DNA of 64,000 nucleotides from Lepeophtheirus salmonis (lineage: Eukaryota > Arthropoda > Copepoda > Siphonostomatoida > Caligidae), in contig NC_092584.1 of NCBI RefSeq assembly GCF_016086655.4, forward strand, positions 13,071,907-13,135,906, in the 5' to 3' direction. The position numbers and the translations under genes were made by a program. Position 1 is the stretch's first letter, and each line of letters starts with the position of its first letter. The notes under the pieces were generated by a model. It had not been told where the DNA came from and ran no database searches. It saw nothing but the letters and a program-made list of their open reading frames with translations. Below, piece after piece: positions 10,880 through 22,510 of this stretch.

Positions 10880-11650
10880 AACAAATATGCAAAGGCTACT
10901 ACTTAAACATACATTGTTTCATTATTTGACACCTCGTTCAAGTCCATCTACACAAAGGCGAAAAATTATAAAATCTAACATCTTTCTTTAAAAATATATC
11001 AATATGAAATGGAAATTGTTGGTAATTTCAGACTATTAAGGAAAATCTCCGGACTGTAGAGCTTTTTCCCCAGGATCTTCAACAACAGCAAGGAATAGTA
11101 TTTGATATTGGCGGATATATACAACAATCATTGTTAATACTCCAGAGAAAAATTCTACGGAAACAAAAGTTACGCTTCTAAAATGGTTGTATGATTTACG
11201 ATATAAGAAATGACTTGTAGTAAACGAGAAATAATTTGCATAGTACATGCATCAATTGAAGTTGAAGATATCTGCATCTAAAATAATAAAATGATTCTAG
11301 TTATTTAAAATATATATATATATATTATCAATTGTGATACCCAAACCAACAAAAAGTACTTAATTGTACTTCAGTGAAAAAAAAATTATTTAACAAAAAT
11401 CCAAAGAATACTACTTAAACGTAAATAGTTTCCTTATTTGACAAAAATCAACTCGTTCAAGTCGATCCATTCAAAGCCGAAAAAAGAATAATTTTAAAAT
11501 ATTATCTCTAAAAGTAGATCAATATGATATGCAAATTGAGAACTTTATGTGGAAATATACTGCAAATAACTTCCTCTAGAGGATCTTCAACACCAGCAAG
11601 GAATAGTATTTATGTTGTCGGATATTTTATAACACAATCATTATGCTAAA
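10880..11650 (+). repeat. Diverged tandem duplication, period about 510 bp
   Basis: Blocks at about 10880-11140 and 11390-11650 are direct copies. Shared landmarks are TACTACTTAAAC (10897 and 11409), CTCGTTCAAGTC, and GGATCTTCAACA followed by GCAAGGAATAGTATTT (11073 and 11581). Spacing between landmarks is 508-512 bases. Neither copy has a maintained coding frame. Identity is moderate, so the duplication is old. Confidence 0.75.
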
Positions 11651-12779
11651 ATTTGCTATATTTGCACACCTCTCAAAATATATAACTATGATATCACCTT
11701 AAATCAAGTACAATAATTAAAGTAAATACTACGCTACCGTTAGTTATAAAAAGTTATCATAATAACGTCACCTAGAAATGAGCTTCGCTCATAAATAAAA
11801 GAAACTTATGTGGAAGTATTTTAGTAATCATCAGCAGTCCCTTTTTAAGTCAAAAGATTTGTTTACACTAAATGTTGTAATATTCTGGAATCACTTTTCT
11901 ATTAGTTGAGGATATTATGATAGTTTTTGATAAATAAAAGTAATGGAGTATTTACCTTGTATATTATCAATATCCAGGGAAATACTATCAACAAGCTGCA
12001 AATCTGATCACTCTTTCTTTACCTATATTCCTAAAATTGTCTTTAAACGTTGTGATAAAGAATTTTGCGTTGCTTCCTGAAGATAAAATATTTGTCATCA
12101 TCAGAACAACAACAGAAACATTGCCAAACTTCCTTGTACTTAATGGATGATTGTACTTCCAGTATTATATTTTTATCATTACATACGAAATAAAAACTAT
12201 TTTTACACTAATGTAAAAAAAATATGCTAAATGAATATCGAAAGTAATATAAATTTAGTTTTAATTTGTGTAGGTACGAAAGAAAATTATTAAGTTAAAG
12301 GATAAATATAATTTGGGATAAGTTAAGAAATTGATTAATTTAAGATCATAAGACATTGTTACGATTGGGATAAATTTATTAATCAATGTAAAAAAATCAT
12401 AGTAATTATTTTTCATTTTTTAGTTATAGGAAAAGATAGTCATCCTCAGGAATTGACAAGCTGAATATAAATCGACCTCCTAAGGAAACTCATCTCGACT
12501 CCTCAGTCTTGGCTTAAAATTTAATGGTTCGTTAGGGCCGAGAAGGGGAAGCATGGAATTGAAAATAATGGCCTATGATGATTTTGATATTATCAAATTT
12601 TGGTTATTTTTTATTTTATATGTATAAATTAGTGGATTTAGATAGGGAGGGACGATTTAAACCCTAAGCATCTTTTTACTTAAGAAATCATTTATTTATT
12701 CATTCGTTTATACAAAAAAGAAATAATAGCTTATAAAATGATGAAAAACATCCCAGTTGAGGAAAATTCAAAGATAATT
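11651..12779. other. AT-rich stretch, nothing recognised
   Basis: No coding frame, RNA gene or repeat seen. Confidence 0.4.
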
Positions 12780-13470
12780 TAAGTCAATTTCCAAATGTTT
12801 TTTTGAAATTTTTTCCTCAAGAAATTAAAATTAAAAATTTAATTTTTGAAATTTTTTTCTAAAAAGTTTATTTTTGTGTGGATAACTGTGATTTTTTTTT
12901 TAAATTATTAAAATTTGAAATTTTTTCAAAAAAATTTTTTTTTTTGTGGTTAGGTGTGGATTTTTTACTTATTTTTTTACAAACAATTTAATTTTTTGTG
13001 AATAGTTGCAGATTTTCGAAATCTTTCGGAAAATAATTTAATATCAGAAACTTTTTTTTCAAATTTTTTTATTTTTAGTGAATATCCGTAGATTTTTGAA
13101 AAAAAGTTCCATAAAATTAAAATTTGTTTCTCAGAAGTTTTATTATTAAAATGATTATACAAAAAATTGAATTATTTGAAAATAACTGTAAATTTCTCGA
13201 AATTTTTTGGAAGAAAATGTAATAATGGAAACTTCTTTTCCATAAAATTAAAATTTGAAATTAAATTACTGAAATTTTTTTCCATAAAATTAAAATTTGA
13301 AATTAAATTATCGAAACTTTTTTCTAAAATTTAATTATTGAAATTTTTTTGCTAAAATTTAATTTTTAAAATTATTATCCAAAAATAATTTTACTTTTTT
13401 TTTTTTTTTACAAAAAAATCCAAGAGTTCAAACCCCATAACAAAAGTATAATCCTGCGGATGTCCCTGAA
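12780..13470 (+). repeat. AT-rich degenerate minisatellite element
   Basis: Poly-T/poly-A runs alternate with a recurring core of the form TTTTTGTGNATANNTGNNGATTTTT at about 12871, 12940, 12985, 13070 and, weaker, 13160, a spacing of roughly 60-90 bases. The right end reads TATAATCCTGCGGATGTCCC near 13448. The same core and terminus recur at 53.73-53.99 kb (inverted) and 55.69-55.92 kb. This indicates a dispersed element that carries an internal degenerate tandem repeat rather than simple low complexity. Confidence 0.6.
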
Positions 13471-14270
13471 GTACTAAATCTAATAAACAAGAAACATAGA
13501 ATTACCATTATATTTATAATATTGTAACACCTTATCGTTGATATTAAAATTACTATAAGTACTTGTTGGTATATATATAAAGACAGTTAGATCATATTAA
13601 TGAATCGAAATTATTAACATAATTATATACCTGATTCATCTCTTGTGTTGATTAAATGAAGATAATTTATTATATGATATAGCGAACGAAATGAAATTAA
13701 AAGTAGGGAGAAAGAAGTTGTCATGGAGTCAAGCTGAGGAAAAACGTTTTCATACGTCTCATCAAAGAAAGGAATTAATCGAGTCGAATAATGAATCTAA
13801 AAATACAATCTAATCAAAGTGAAGAAGTTGTATGATATTACAAAAAAAGTCTATCTTTCTTCACTTTATATTAAAAAAAACAGCATAAAGAACTTTTACT
13901 TCTAAAATTTATTTGATTCATTTTAAAAAATGTAGATATATAATTAGAATCTTTCCTTTATCTTTAAGTCATTTAATTCCTATTTAGTTTGCAAATTGGC
14001 TATAGATTTGACGATAAATTAATTTCTTAATTCTAATTTTTGGCATTATTTTGACTATTCTCATTGTTGTGACGTAAGGAGGGGGTGTGACACAGCAGCT
14101 TAAACAGATCGAGAAAGAGAAAGAAAGGTGCGGAGGAGATTTTAACTCATGTGTAACAGCAGGGTCGTAAACCCGACTACCTTTAACTGCATCATTATCA
14201 TTAAGGAAAGCAAATAGATGTTTGAAAATTTTATTTACAAAATTCTAATAATACAATGGAAAAAAATTAT
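13471..14270. other. AT-rich stretch, nothing recognised
   Basis: No coding frame or repeat supported. Confidence 0.4.
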
Positions 14271-14890
14271 TGAACGTGCTAGCTATTTTCACCAATCATT
14301 CCCTCGGTACAAGGCCTAAAGGATTTGCAGACCTTGACCACGTCTGCAGGAAACACTTTTCCCCCAATGTTTGATGATAAAGACCTTGAAGGAATCAATG
14401 TTGTTGTGTGAATTGGCAAAGACTCTAACTCCCCCTAGAAGAAGTAATCCATGGGATTTATATATGGAGAGTTAGAGAGCCATTTGTGACGGTGTCAAAA
14501 TAAAACCTTCCTTTCTTTCAACAAATTTTGGGTCTTGCGACCCTTGTAAGAGGGAGCCGATTCTTGTTGAAACAGAAATTCGATTCTTTCATTCAAGGTA
14601 TCATTTGGTCAGACAAGAGTTCATAGTACCTTTCCGCACCCACCCTTTCCTTTGCCTCAAAGAAGATGGGGCAATGACAAAGCTGTTCCTCTCAATGACC
14701 CCAAGGGTAATGATACTCGCTGGATACTTGGTTTTAAAGACGTGCGAAACATTAGCTCTCTCTCTGACTAACCATCTATCGTTCTGGATTCTGTGAGATC
14801 TGTTCACAGTCGATTTTTCTCTCCCGAATAAAAGATGATTCGGTTAACATGGGATTTCAAATCGTTCGCCAAATTTCTTCCTTTCTTTTG
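14271..14890 (-). pseudogene. Tc1/mariner-like transposase, catalytic half, decayed
   Basis: The minus strand carries, in order, a V-N-R-I-I-F-Y-S-G-E-K strand (first catalytic region, Asp replaced), the segment LSLPHLL, then FLFQQESAPSYKGRKTQNLL at about 14595-14525 (second catalytic motif; QQDSAPSHKA in intact relatives, so Asp has become Glu), SNSPYINPMDYFF (third motif), and a tail VVKVCKSFRPCTEGMI. Multiple stops and frame shifts interrupt it. It covers roughly the last 60% of a transposase. No inverted ends were identified. Confidence 0.75.
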
Positions 14891-15770
14891 TGTGTACAGA
14901 TATGTCTTTTGTAGATCCTCAGCTAAGTGATTATGGCCTTGTGATTTATAATCATATGGGATTATAATTTGTTATTCTTGTAATAAAAATATTACATTTT
15001 TATACAATATAAAAATTTATATGAAATACTTATTACTTTATGCTAATTTTGGCTATTCAATTTCTACTAATCAGCTACATATTACATGTATAAAAATTTA
15101 TGAAATTAGAACTATCTTTGTCATTGAAAAAAGAAGAATGTAAGAAACTCTAAACAAGGAATTATAAATTTAAATCATGAATTGTGTTTAATCAGATTGA
15201 ATAATTCAGGAGCAGACGGAAAAGTATTGGCGATAAAATTCATAATAAATAAAAAAAAATAATAAAGATTTTTTTTTTTAATTTTGTGGTGTCTAATATC
15301 CCTGTTCATTATGGAAGCTTAAGTATGGTACTCAATTTGGTGGAATTATAACATAGTTTATTTTTGTTCCTAACAATTAAATGGTCTACAATCAAAAATG
15401 TCGTACTGCAAAAAATGTACTTAAGATTTTATTTTAAACCATACAAGGTTAAGTTATATAAAAGGAATACAGGTTTGCTTAAATAAGTTTATTGTGCAGA
15501 AAATTGATTAAAAAATGGCTGATAAAATAAAAATAAAGGTTAAGGTTTTCCTTCCTCAAAAAAAAAAAAATAGTAAGTTTAGTGGATGAGGAATTTGAAC
15601 TATAGTATTTTAACCAAAAAAGAGCTTCAAAGTACGGAAGTGTCCTAATATGTTTTGTGAAAACAAATCTTTTAATGCAAATTTATCACAATAACAGAAT
15701 TGTCACAAGAGGCTATTCAAGATTTAAAAAAGGACATGGGTTAAACTTCGTGCATTAGAAAGAAGCATTA
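14891..15770. other. AT-rich stretch, nothing recognised
   Basis: No supported coding frame or repeat family. Confidence 0.4.
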
Positions 15771-15789
15771 GCTTATTACAGAATCCCGG

Positions 15790-16144
15790 AGGTTGGAAAG
15801 AATGGAAAGAGCAAAGGAGTTTTGAAGGTTTGGATAACAAAAGTTAATTTTCTATTAGACGTGGAAATAGGAAAACTGATGGATTGGGCAAAAAAGTGCA
15901 GGATGTCTTGGCCACAAAATGTCCTCATTTTTGGCTGCAAACATCCCAGACCTGACCCCATGCGATTTCTATGTCTGGGAGAGGGTCTTACAAGAGGCCT
16001 GTCCCAAGTAAAATTCGCCTGTGGAGGCCTGAAGAAGTTTATTACCCATATAGTTAAAAAAAATGGTTCTACCACATCTCGTTCGTTCGTTATAAGCCTG
16101 TACGACTTTACAAATCCAATGATTTGTATATGTACCACCCTGAA
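15790..16144 (+). mobile_element. Tc1/mariner-like element, right end with transposase C-terminus
   Basis: The plus strand encodes VQDVLATKCPHFWLQTSQT followed by decayed C-terminal sequence. This matches, block for block, the transposase piece on the minus strand of the element at 7939-8586. The right end TATAAGCCTGTACGACTTTA...TACCACCCTGAA resembles the right end of that element. A left terminus could not be found, so this copy is truncated on the left. Stops and frame shifts mean it is dead. Confidence 0.7.
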
Positions 16145-16730
16145 TATGTATATAGTTTTGGATACATAAAATAAATTATATTTTTGTCAAAAAAATTTAA
16201 AAAACTATATACAAAATAATATACAAATCTCTATAACCTAAAAAGGTCATAAATAATTGAAATACAGTATTATTGGATTAAATAAATCATATTTTATCGA
16301 AGGATCTGTAGAAATCTTGTAATAATTGAACAGCTTGAAACATTCACTATAGTGGGATAATAAAATATTATAATAATGCCTTTTATCACCACTCTAAAAC
16401 CTGGTTATATGGTTTCTGGGACCCCGCAAACGACCTTTTAGATATATGCATTCCATATGTGTAGGAAATCAGGGCGAATCTGATGTTTGTGTAGGGTACA
16501 ACTTTTATCTGAAACTACCAAATTAATAAATGAATTTTCTTTGTGGGAACCTCAAAAATATAATTACTTCCGGTTACAAAAATTACGCTAAATTTATTCA
16601 AGTAGATTTCTATCAATTACTTTTAATAGGCTTTATGCACGACCATAAAAAAATAAGCATTTGAGTAAGGATACAATCACATTAAGGGCCTCAAGCTATA
16701 GATTACCAAGTGTTGTATCTATGGATATCT
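16145..16730. other. Upstream of cuticle gene A, nothing recognised
   Basis: AT-rich; no coding frame. Sequence similarity with the 5' flank of the other cuticle genes begins at about 16735-16780. Confidence 0.4.
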
Positions 16731-16932
16731 CAAAATGAAGATTTATACAATGTTGATTTTGACTTCCACAGATTTTCTAACGGATAAAAAACATTCAACA
16801 AGGATGTTGATCCGTCTTAATTATAAATGGATACAATTAAACTACATGCAACAAACATCTACGATATGAAAAACACCCTCAAATTACTACATTACGTACT
16901 ACAAAAAAACTTGAAGGATAAAACAAATGAAA

Positions 16933-16940
16933 TATATAAA
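16933..16940 (+). promoter_or_regulatory. TATA box of cuticle gene A
   Basis: TATATAAA lies about 90 bases upstream of the start codon. A TCATTC initiator-like site at 16965-16970 sits about 30 bases downstream. About 150 bases upstream (16780-16932) match the same region of genes B and C, including AACACCCTCAAATTA and CTTGAAGGATAAAAC, so the proximal promoter is duplicated with the gene. Confidence 0.8.
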
Positions 16941-17021
16941 CCCTTCTTCTCCTCAATAGAAGCATCATTCAACATTCAACCCCCAAAGTAGAAGTAAATC
17001 CACTAGAACAAAAACCAAAAA

Positions 17022-17676
17022 ATGAACTCAAAAGTAATTGAATTCAATATAAAAATGATATTTTCCAAAAGTATTTTACACCTCTTTTTACTTTCAGGTA
17101 TCCTGTTTGATTGTTCTCGGATGTACTTTTGCATCCCTTATAGCAGATGATGATGTCAAAAAGAGGGATATCCCTCTAACCTCATACGGGATTGGATCTT
17201 CCAGCAATTCCTACTCAAGCAACAATGCTGGATCCAACTCCTTTCAAAGCAATCGGCCCTATATTAAGATCTTGAGCAGTAATTACAACGCACCAGGTAC
17301 TCTGGATGGCTCAAGTAACTTTGACCATGCTTTTGAGTCCGAGAATGGGATTCGTCAACAGGCAGTAGGGAAAACAAAGGTCGTTGGAGAGACTGAAGTC
17401 GTTGTGATGAAGGGATCTTATGAGTATGTGGGCCCTAATGGACAAACCTATGTTGTTGAGTGGTATGCTGATGAGACTGGCTATCATCCCTCGGGTCCTC
17501 ATCTTCCCAAGGATGTTCCCATTCCCTATCCTGAGATTGCTAATGCTGTATCTGCTCAAATCTCATTTGCTGCAGCTAATCCCAATGACTACGACGATGG
17601 TTCTTACACTGGTAACAATATCAACAATATAGTATATGATAATCGACCCATTTCTAACTATGGTTATGACAAATAA
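17022..17676 (+). CDS. Cuticle protein, RR-1 chitin-binding type (gene A)
   Basis: Structural protein that binds chitin in the exoskeleton after secretion. The CDS is join(17022..17033, 17098..17676), giving 196 residues. Exon 1 encodes only MNSK. The 64-bp intron (17034-17097) has gt and ag ends, and splicing extends the frame into VSCLIVLGCTFASLIA, completing a signal peptide with likely cleavage before DDD. Residues about 28-75 are a Ser/Asn/Gly-rich spacer. The chitin_bind_4 domain spans about 80-155: EVVVMKGSYEYVGPNGQTYV, then EWYADETGYHPSGPHLP, the RR-1 consensus with conserved Tyr and Gly positions. The tail is Asn/Tyr-rich. TATA box at 16933. The short first exon interrupting the signal sequence is common in arthropod cuticle genes. 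Genes B and C encode nearly the same protein. Which stage or body part it serves cannot be told. Confidence 0.93.
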
Positions 17677-17717
17677 GAATCTTTTTTATAAAAAGATTTG
17701 CATTGCTTTATAATTTT

Positions 17718-17723
17718 ATTAAA
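17718..17723 (+). terminator. Probable poly(A) signal of gene A
   Basis: ATTAAA lies 42 bases after the stop codon and is the first near-consensus hexamer. The 3' UTR up to about 17790 is almost identical to that of gene C. Confidence 0.5.
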
Positions 17724-17799
17724 TAATAATTATTGTTGTTTCGTGTTTAAATTACCAAACTTTTCTTCAAATATAATTTGTATGCACTTTTATGTTTTT

Positions 17800-18560
17800 A
17801 CCTAGGCTTTTATTAATGTTTTGAGCCTTAATTTGTTTAACTTTGAATTAAATATTTTTAAGTTTTAAAGTTATATTTTATATTTATTATAAAATTGTCA
17901 AAAAACTGGAAACAATTACTTTATAAAAAATCTAGCATATAATTTTGAGTTTTCTTTTTTTAATTATGAGTTTTGAAATATCTTTGGAATGAAGTTCAGT
18001 TCAGTTGAATGATTTATACGACTGATGTTTATATTTAAAAAAAAATTTTCTCCATCATAACATCTCTGAAATTAGAAAAAACGATTTAGGCTTAACAAAA
18101 AAAAAATATAACTGTAAGATCATATTCAAAAATCTTCTATTTTGGAGTATTGCTTCATTGATAAATTTGAATAAAGTTTGTATAAATTTGTCTAAATATT
18201 TTTTTGCATATAAATTGGACTAAAAAAATTGACGTTTAACTCAAAGATTTTTCATTTTTTGAATGTTTTTCAATATTTTTAATTTTTATTGTCTCTTTTT
18301 TTCTCATTTTTCCATCAAAAAACAATTTTTAATTTTGAAAATGTTACAAAATGATACCTTTTGGAGATAAAATTTATACCCTAACTGTACAATATAATAT
18401 TTTCAATTTCTGAAACATTTTATTACAAATTTTTTGTAATATTTGCAAAAATAAGCCTGTTGTCGAAGGTTATTTTTTTCGACAACATTACTTTTCATAA
18501 CTTTTTTGTTTTTGCCTTTATTATTCAATATAAATTTAATATTAGATACTGATAGTAGAT
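17800..18560. other. AT-rich stretch with one hairpin
   Basis: No coding frame. A 10-bp perfect stem, TGTTGTCGAA at 18458-18467 with its complement at 18478-18487, encloses a 10-base T-rich loop. Confidence 0.5.
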
Positions 18561-18569
18561 AGAGAACTG

Positions 18570-18975
18570 AATAAAATGCCTAAAATAACGTCTCCTTCTG
18601 TCTGGATTTCTGGAAATGGAGGCCCAGGAATTTGAAAATACTTACCGGACGAGAAACAGATGGCTTGTCGGATTTGTCGATACAAATTTGCCTTAAGTTC
18701 CCCGTCTAGAATTTAGTGCCACTCATTATCATATCAAAAGCATGGATATTCATCTAACAAATTAAGTTAATGATGAATACATCAAGTCAGACCTTAACTC
18801 TGATCTCACAAAGAAGCTTATTGCATGTAATATACCCTTAAAATTTATGGAAATACCTCCATTGTAAATTGTGAAGTTGAGAGAATTTTCAGCTTGTTTA
18901 GAGTCATTGACACCAAATTAAGATCAAAGTTACCAGTAAAAAGTATAAAATATTTACTAAGTTCAAAATAAAACT
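18570..18975 (+). pseudogene. hAT transposase remnant, BED finger fused to C-terminal dimerisation part
   Basis: The first part (18577-18740) encodes CRICRYKFALSSPSRI with a C-x2-C pair and a later H-x-K-H-G, consistent with a decayed BED zinc finger. After a short link, 18840-18960 encodes NCEVERIFSLFRVIDTKLRS, which fits the hAT C-terminal dimerisation motif (cysteine/serine-E-R-x-F-S ... R-x-x-L). The whole central catalytic domain is missing, so this is an internally deleted copy. Stops interrupt the first half. No terminal repeats were identified. Confidence 0.6.
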
Positions 18976-19266
18976 TTGAGTTTTGTGGCATCTAACAGTA
19001 AGTATTCATTTTTTTTTACAATATAAGCATAAAATATGATTCTATTTTAGCTAAAAAAAATATCAAGAATTATGATAGACGACTCATTAAATAGAAAAAA
19101 CAACTGCTTAAATGGTCACAACAACAGAGGTAGTAGCTTTGGATGCTTCGTAGCTAGTTTGTCTGGCACTAATTTCTTCGCTTAAAGACATGGGTATGAT
19201 CATTAGATTTTCCAATATTACATAGTCATTAAATATTACTTTTTTATCACATAAAACATTGAAAAC

Positions 19267-19746
19267 TTAACATGACGTTGTTTTTTTACATTTCAACCCA
19301 ATTGGAAGATAGGAATCTTCCGTTTCTAATAAATTGAGAAATAGTTTTGTAAAGCATCGTCTTGGATTTGTCGAGGTCCATAAAATTTGTCGAGTTTTGG
19401 TAGCTGAGAATATCATATTGTAAACCTGACTAGCATGTAAGGTAGTTAAATATAATAAATCTGAAACCCTTTTAAGAGTACCCCTATTAACACTATCTTG
19501 TAATGTTTCGATGAGATCTCGATCTTCGCCAGAAAATTCAACACCATGAGTTATTGATTTCTCAGAATTGAAAAAGGTCGTGAATTCGCAAACTTTAATT
19601 TTTAAAAATTTAATGATGGAAGAGGCTATGTATCCGGATATATAAAAAAATAGATTAGCTTGAGATTCTAGCATAGTAAAATTAGAATTAGAAAAACTGA
19701 AAATAAATATATGTATTTGGAAAAATTGGATCAGTGCATCATACAA
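19267..19746 (-). pseudogene. P-superfamily (THAP9-like) transposase C-terminal fragment, open frame
   Basis: A 159-codon uninterrupted frame. It contains FFYISGYIASSIIKFL, which fits the aliphatic GY(V/I)A segment that precedes the C-terminal zinc-binding part of P/THAP9 transposases, then LQDSVNRGTLKRVSDLLYL, the F-x-x-x-x-N-R-G-x-L-x-x-P-S segment of the same domain. Upstream catalytic and THAP parts are absent, so this is a fragment. The lack of stops over 480 bases in AT-rich DNA suggests recent insertion or retained function; the former is simpler. The first Met may not be a real start. The corresponding segment of the copy at 60.5-62.5 kb lies at about 62190-62420. Confidence 0.6.
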
Positions 19747-22160
19747 ATTATATTATGTTTTTATTTTCCCATTCATGCTTATTACTTTACTTTGATTTAA
19801 TATTATGAAGTTTCTAGTATAAATTCATTTCTTTATTTATGAAAAATATATACGTAAGATTAACATAATAATATATATTCTATAAATAAGATACAAGTCT
19901 CCCTTTATATTGTTCCAGAGCATATCATATCAGCAACTTTATAGGAAAAAACTTAAGCAAAGCGTTGTCTCGCTAACACAAAAATACCCTATGTATTTTG
20001 TTGTCAGCTGTCGATTCCCTCCTCTCGCTTGATCCGTCCTAATGTATTATAACTTTTATAATAAATAAATGAGAGTGGAGTATCTCTGATCATCACGTAG
20101 CAACCTTTCCCCCTCCACAGATTTTTAATCACAAAGTTGGGATCGGAGCAGAAAGGATTTCTTAAAAATAAATATTCAGGCTACTATTGAATCAAAGGAA
20201 ATAAGATTAAAAAGTAAGGAGTTTGACACAGTAGTATGTCGTAATTTTATCTTTTATTCAGTAAGCAAATCCATAGAGAAACTCGGGTTGAAATGCTTAA
20301 ATTGGCTGGTAGGACTTAGCTAATTCTTCCATAGGATTAAACTATTATTCGAAATTTTGTGTGATTTCTTCACAGCTCATTATCAAATACTAATTCTCTT
20401 AAAAAAAATAATTATATATATTTTTTTGGGTGTGGGGAGGGGACTCCGGTCCTCTATCCCCATCAGACGCCCCTTTGAATGTTTAGAACACTTAGTCAGG
20501 GTCACAGTGTTACCTGCATTGTACTCCCCAACCATTCAATACTAAAGAAACCAGAGGAAAAGCCAGAAAATCTGTTATAGTTGGTCAATTCCTCAGAACT
20601 ATGGAATTCTTAATCAATAATTGATGGAAGTTATTCATAAAAGGTCATTTTATTATATATATATATGAATAAATTTTGGCTATTAAATAGTAATACAAAT
20701 TAATAGCTACGCTTTTGAGAGATTATTATTGTATTGTTTAGTAATGTTATATTCGATAAAATACAATGTAGATTTAAATATTACAAAATATCTTTTAAAA
20801 ATGGCGAAGAAATAATATTTGACGGTAATAGTCTGGGAGTACATAAGGGATATAAAGCAGTTGGTATGATTGACTTATTTGGCTAGCTACCAGATAATTT
20901 CGGGCCTTTTTTCTGTTTCTTTTCGAAGAAAAGGCTTCGTGAAACAATAAAACTAAGACATGTCAATGTTAATAGGTCTATAATATAGAAATATAAAAGT
21001 TTTTTTGTTGTCCTCGAGATAAATTCTTCTCTCGAACTCAATGTGTGTACGTTCGTTCCCAGGTCATTCCTAGAGAAAGAAACATACTCTATGTATATGA
21101 ACTTAAAACAAGATTACAAGGTTAGAAGGAATAAATGTAATTAAGCTCCCAAATCAATTGAACTCATATGTGCTTATGACATTGGAATACGGATATCCAT
21201 CATGTTCAGGGATCTCATCTCTTTAGAAAAGGTTCTTGCAACTTACTCGATGAATGTCATCTCATTTATTCAAAGTACTAGTCATTATGGATATATTCTT
21301 TGACGTCCAAATCTGTTACTTCATCATCCATTGGTCCAAATACACATCCGCCCCTCTATATCTTGCGTTGAGTCGTTGTATACTTCTATAATAACTGAGG
21401 ATATATTTAATAAAGAGGAGTAATACTGGAATGAAATGAACAGTAAGAACCAAAGAGAGTTATCATCCTACATCTGCATAACAAACAAAGAACTACAATC
21501 TATTTATATGGCAGTATTATTTATGTAATTCTAGAAACTCCATCCTCGCTTCCGATTACATTATTACTTATGAGTATCTTCTGTCATTGGAAAAAAGGTA
21601 GAAGACAATCCTGGAGCATGAATTTAATAGGGTCCTCTTTTCTAGATATCTTTATCAGCAAACACGCAAAACACATCAACTCTCCTATTATCTGCATATA
21701 TGGATAAATAGTTCATGGGAACTCTTACGTGATAAATATGTTAATAAATTATGGGGATCTTATAACTTTAGTGGAGTTTTAATGAAAAATATGAATTTCG
21801 TTTAACATATTTTAAAAGTTAGTGAGTCGGGAGTCCTAAATCCCTTGTCATTATACTTAAAATTCACTCTATCGGTAGGAGTTTAGATCTGGAATCAATA
21901 TTCAATAAATAAACTACGGATTACACTACATGCTTATGATGTAACAAAAACTTTATATAAGTAGAATTATTTCAGTATTCATCAACACTAAATATTAGAC
22001 AATGTTCCTTGACAATTTTAAAGAATATTAATGGGACATTAACAATTATTTTTTTATTTAGCAATTGTAAATAATGGTGCAATGCAACAATGTATTTGTT
22101 TATGTACAAATTATAATAATAAAAATATTGTAAGATTAAGTTAATCAAAAAAACTTGAAA
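19747..22160. other. AT-rich stretch, no gene recognised
   Basis: About 2.4 kb without a supportable coding frame, RNA gene or repeat. Short open frames here (such as 20357-20545 and 22220-21972) show no motif. Confidence 0.4.
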
Positions 22161-22164
22161 TCTC

Positions 22165-22420
22165 CAACTAAAGCAAATGCACTTTCTTCTGCAGTGTCGT
22201 AATTTTCGGTTTGAGACCATTATGAAATATTAAAACACATTCTATCTAAATTAAAATCTTCCACTTTGGCATTAAAGTTTTCAAGTTTTGAATCTACAAG
22301 CCATTAATGGCATACATTTTTTCCTATAACTTCTCCATTCAAAATATCTAAAACCTCATTTTTAGTCAATTCTTTGATATTTTTAACATAATTAAATGCT
22401 GTTTTTAAATCACCCTTTTT
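22165..22420 (-). pseudogene. Unrecognised coding remnant
   Basis: The minus strand from about 22420 to 22165 reads around 85 codons with two stops. The text is protein-like: KGDLKTAFNYVKNIKELTKN, then EVIGKNVCH, then DSKLENFNAKVEDFNLDRMC, then AEESAFALVGDF. Amino-acid composition is balanced, unlike random AT-rich translation. I do not recognise the family. Given the surroundings it is probably transposon-derived. Confidence 0.4.
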
Positions 22421-22510
22421 TAAGGGTGAAATGCTAGTGGGTAAAAGGAGGTAATAGGTTGGGATTTAAGGACAGGGTGTAGTTGGTCGGGGTAATAGCC
22501 CTACAACCAG

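Noticed and set aside
13020..13420. Candidate CRISPR-like or satellite array from regular AT-rich repeats
   Set aside because: Units are degenerate, spacers are not unique, and the context is eukaryotic.
17311..17632. Frames of 82 and 70 codons overlapping cuticle gene A, repeated over B and C
   Set aside because: Shadows of the conserved cuticle CDS; their conservation follows from that of the real frame.
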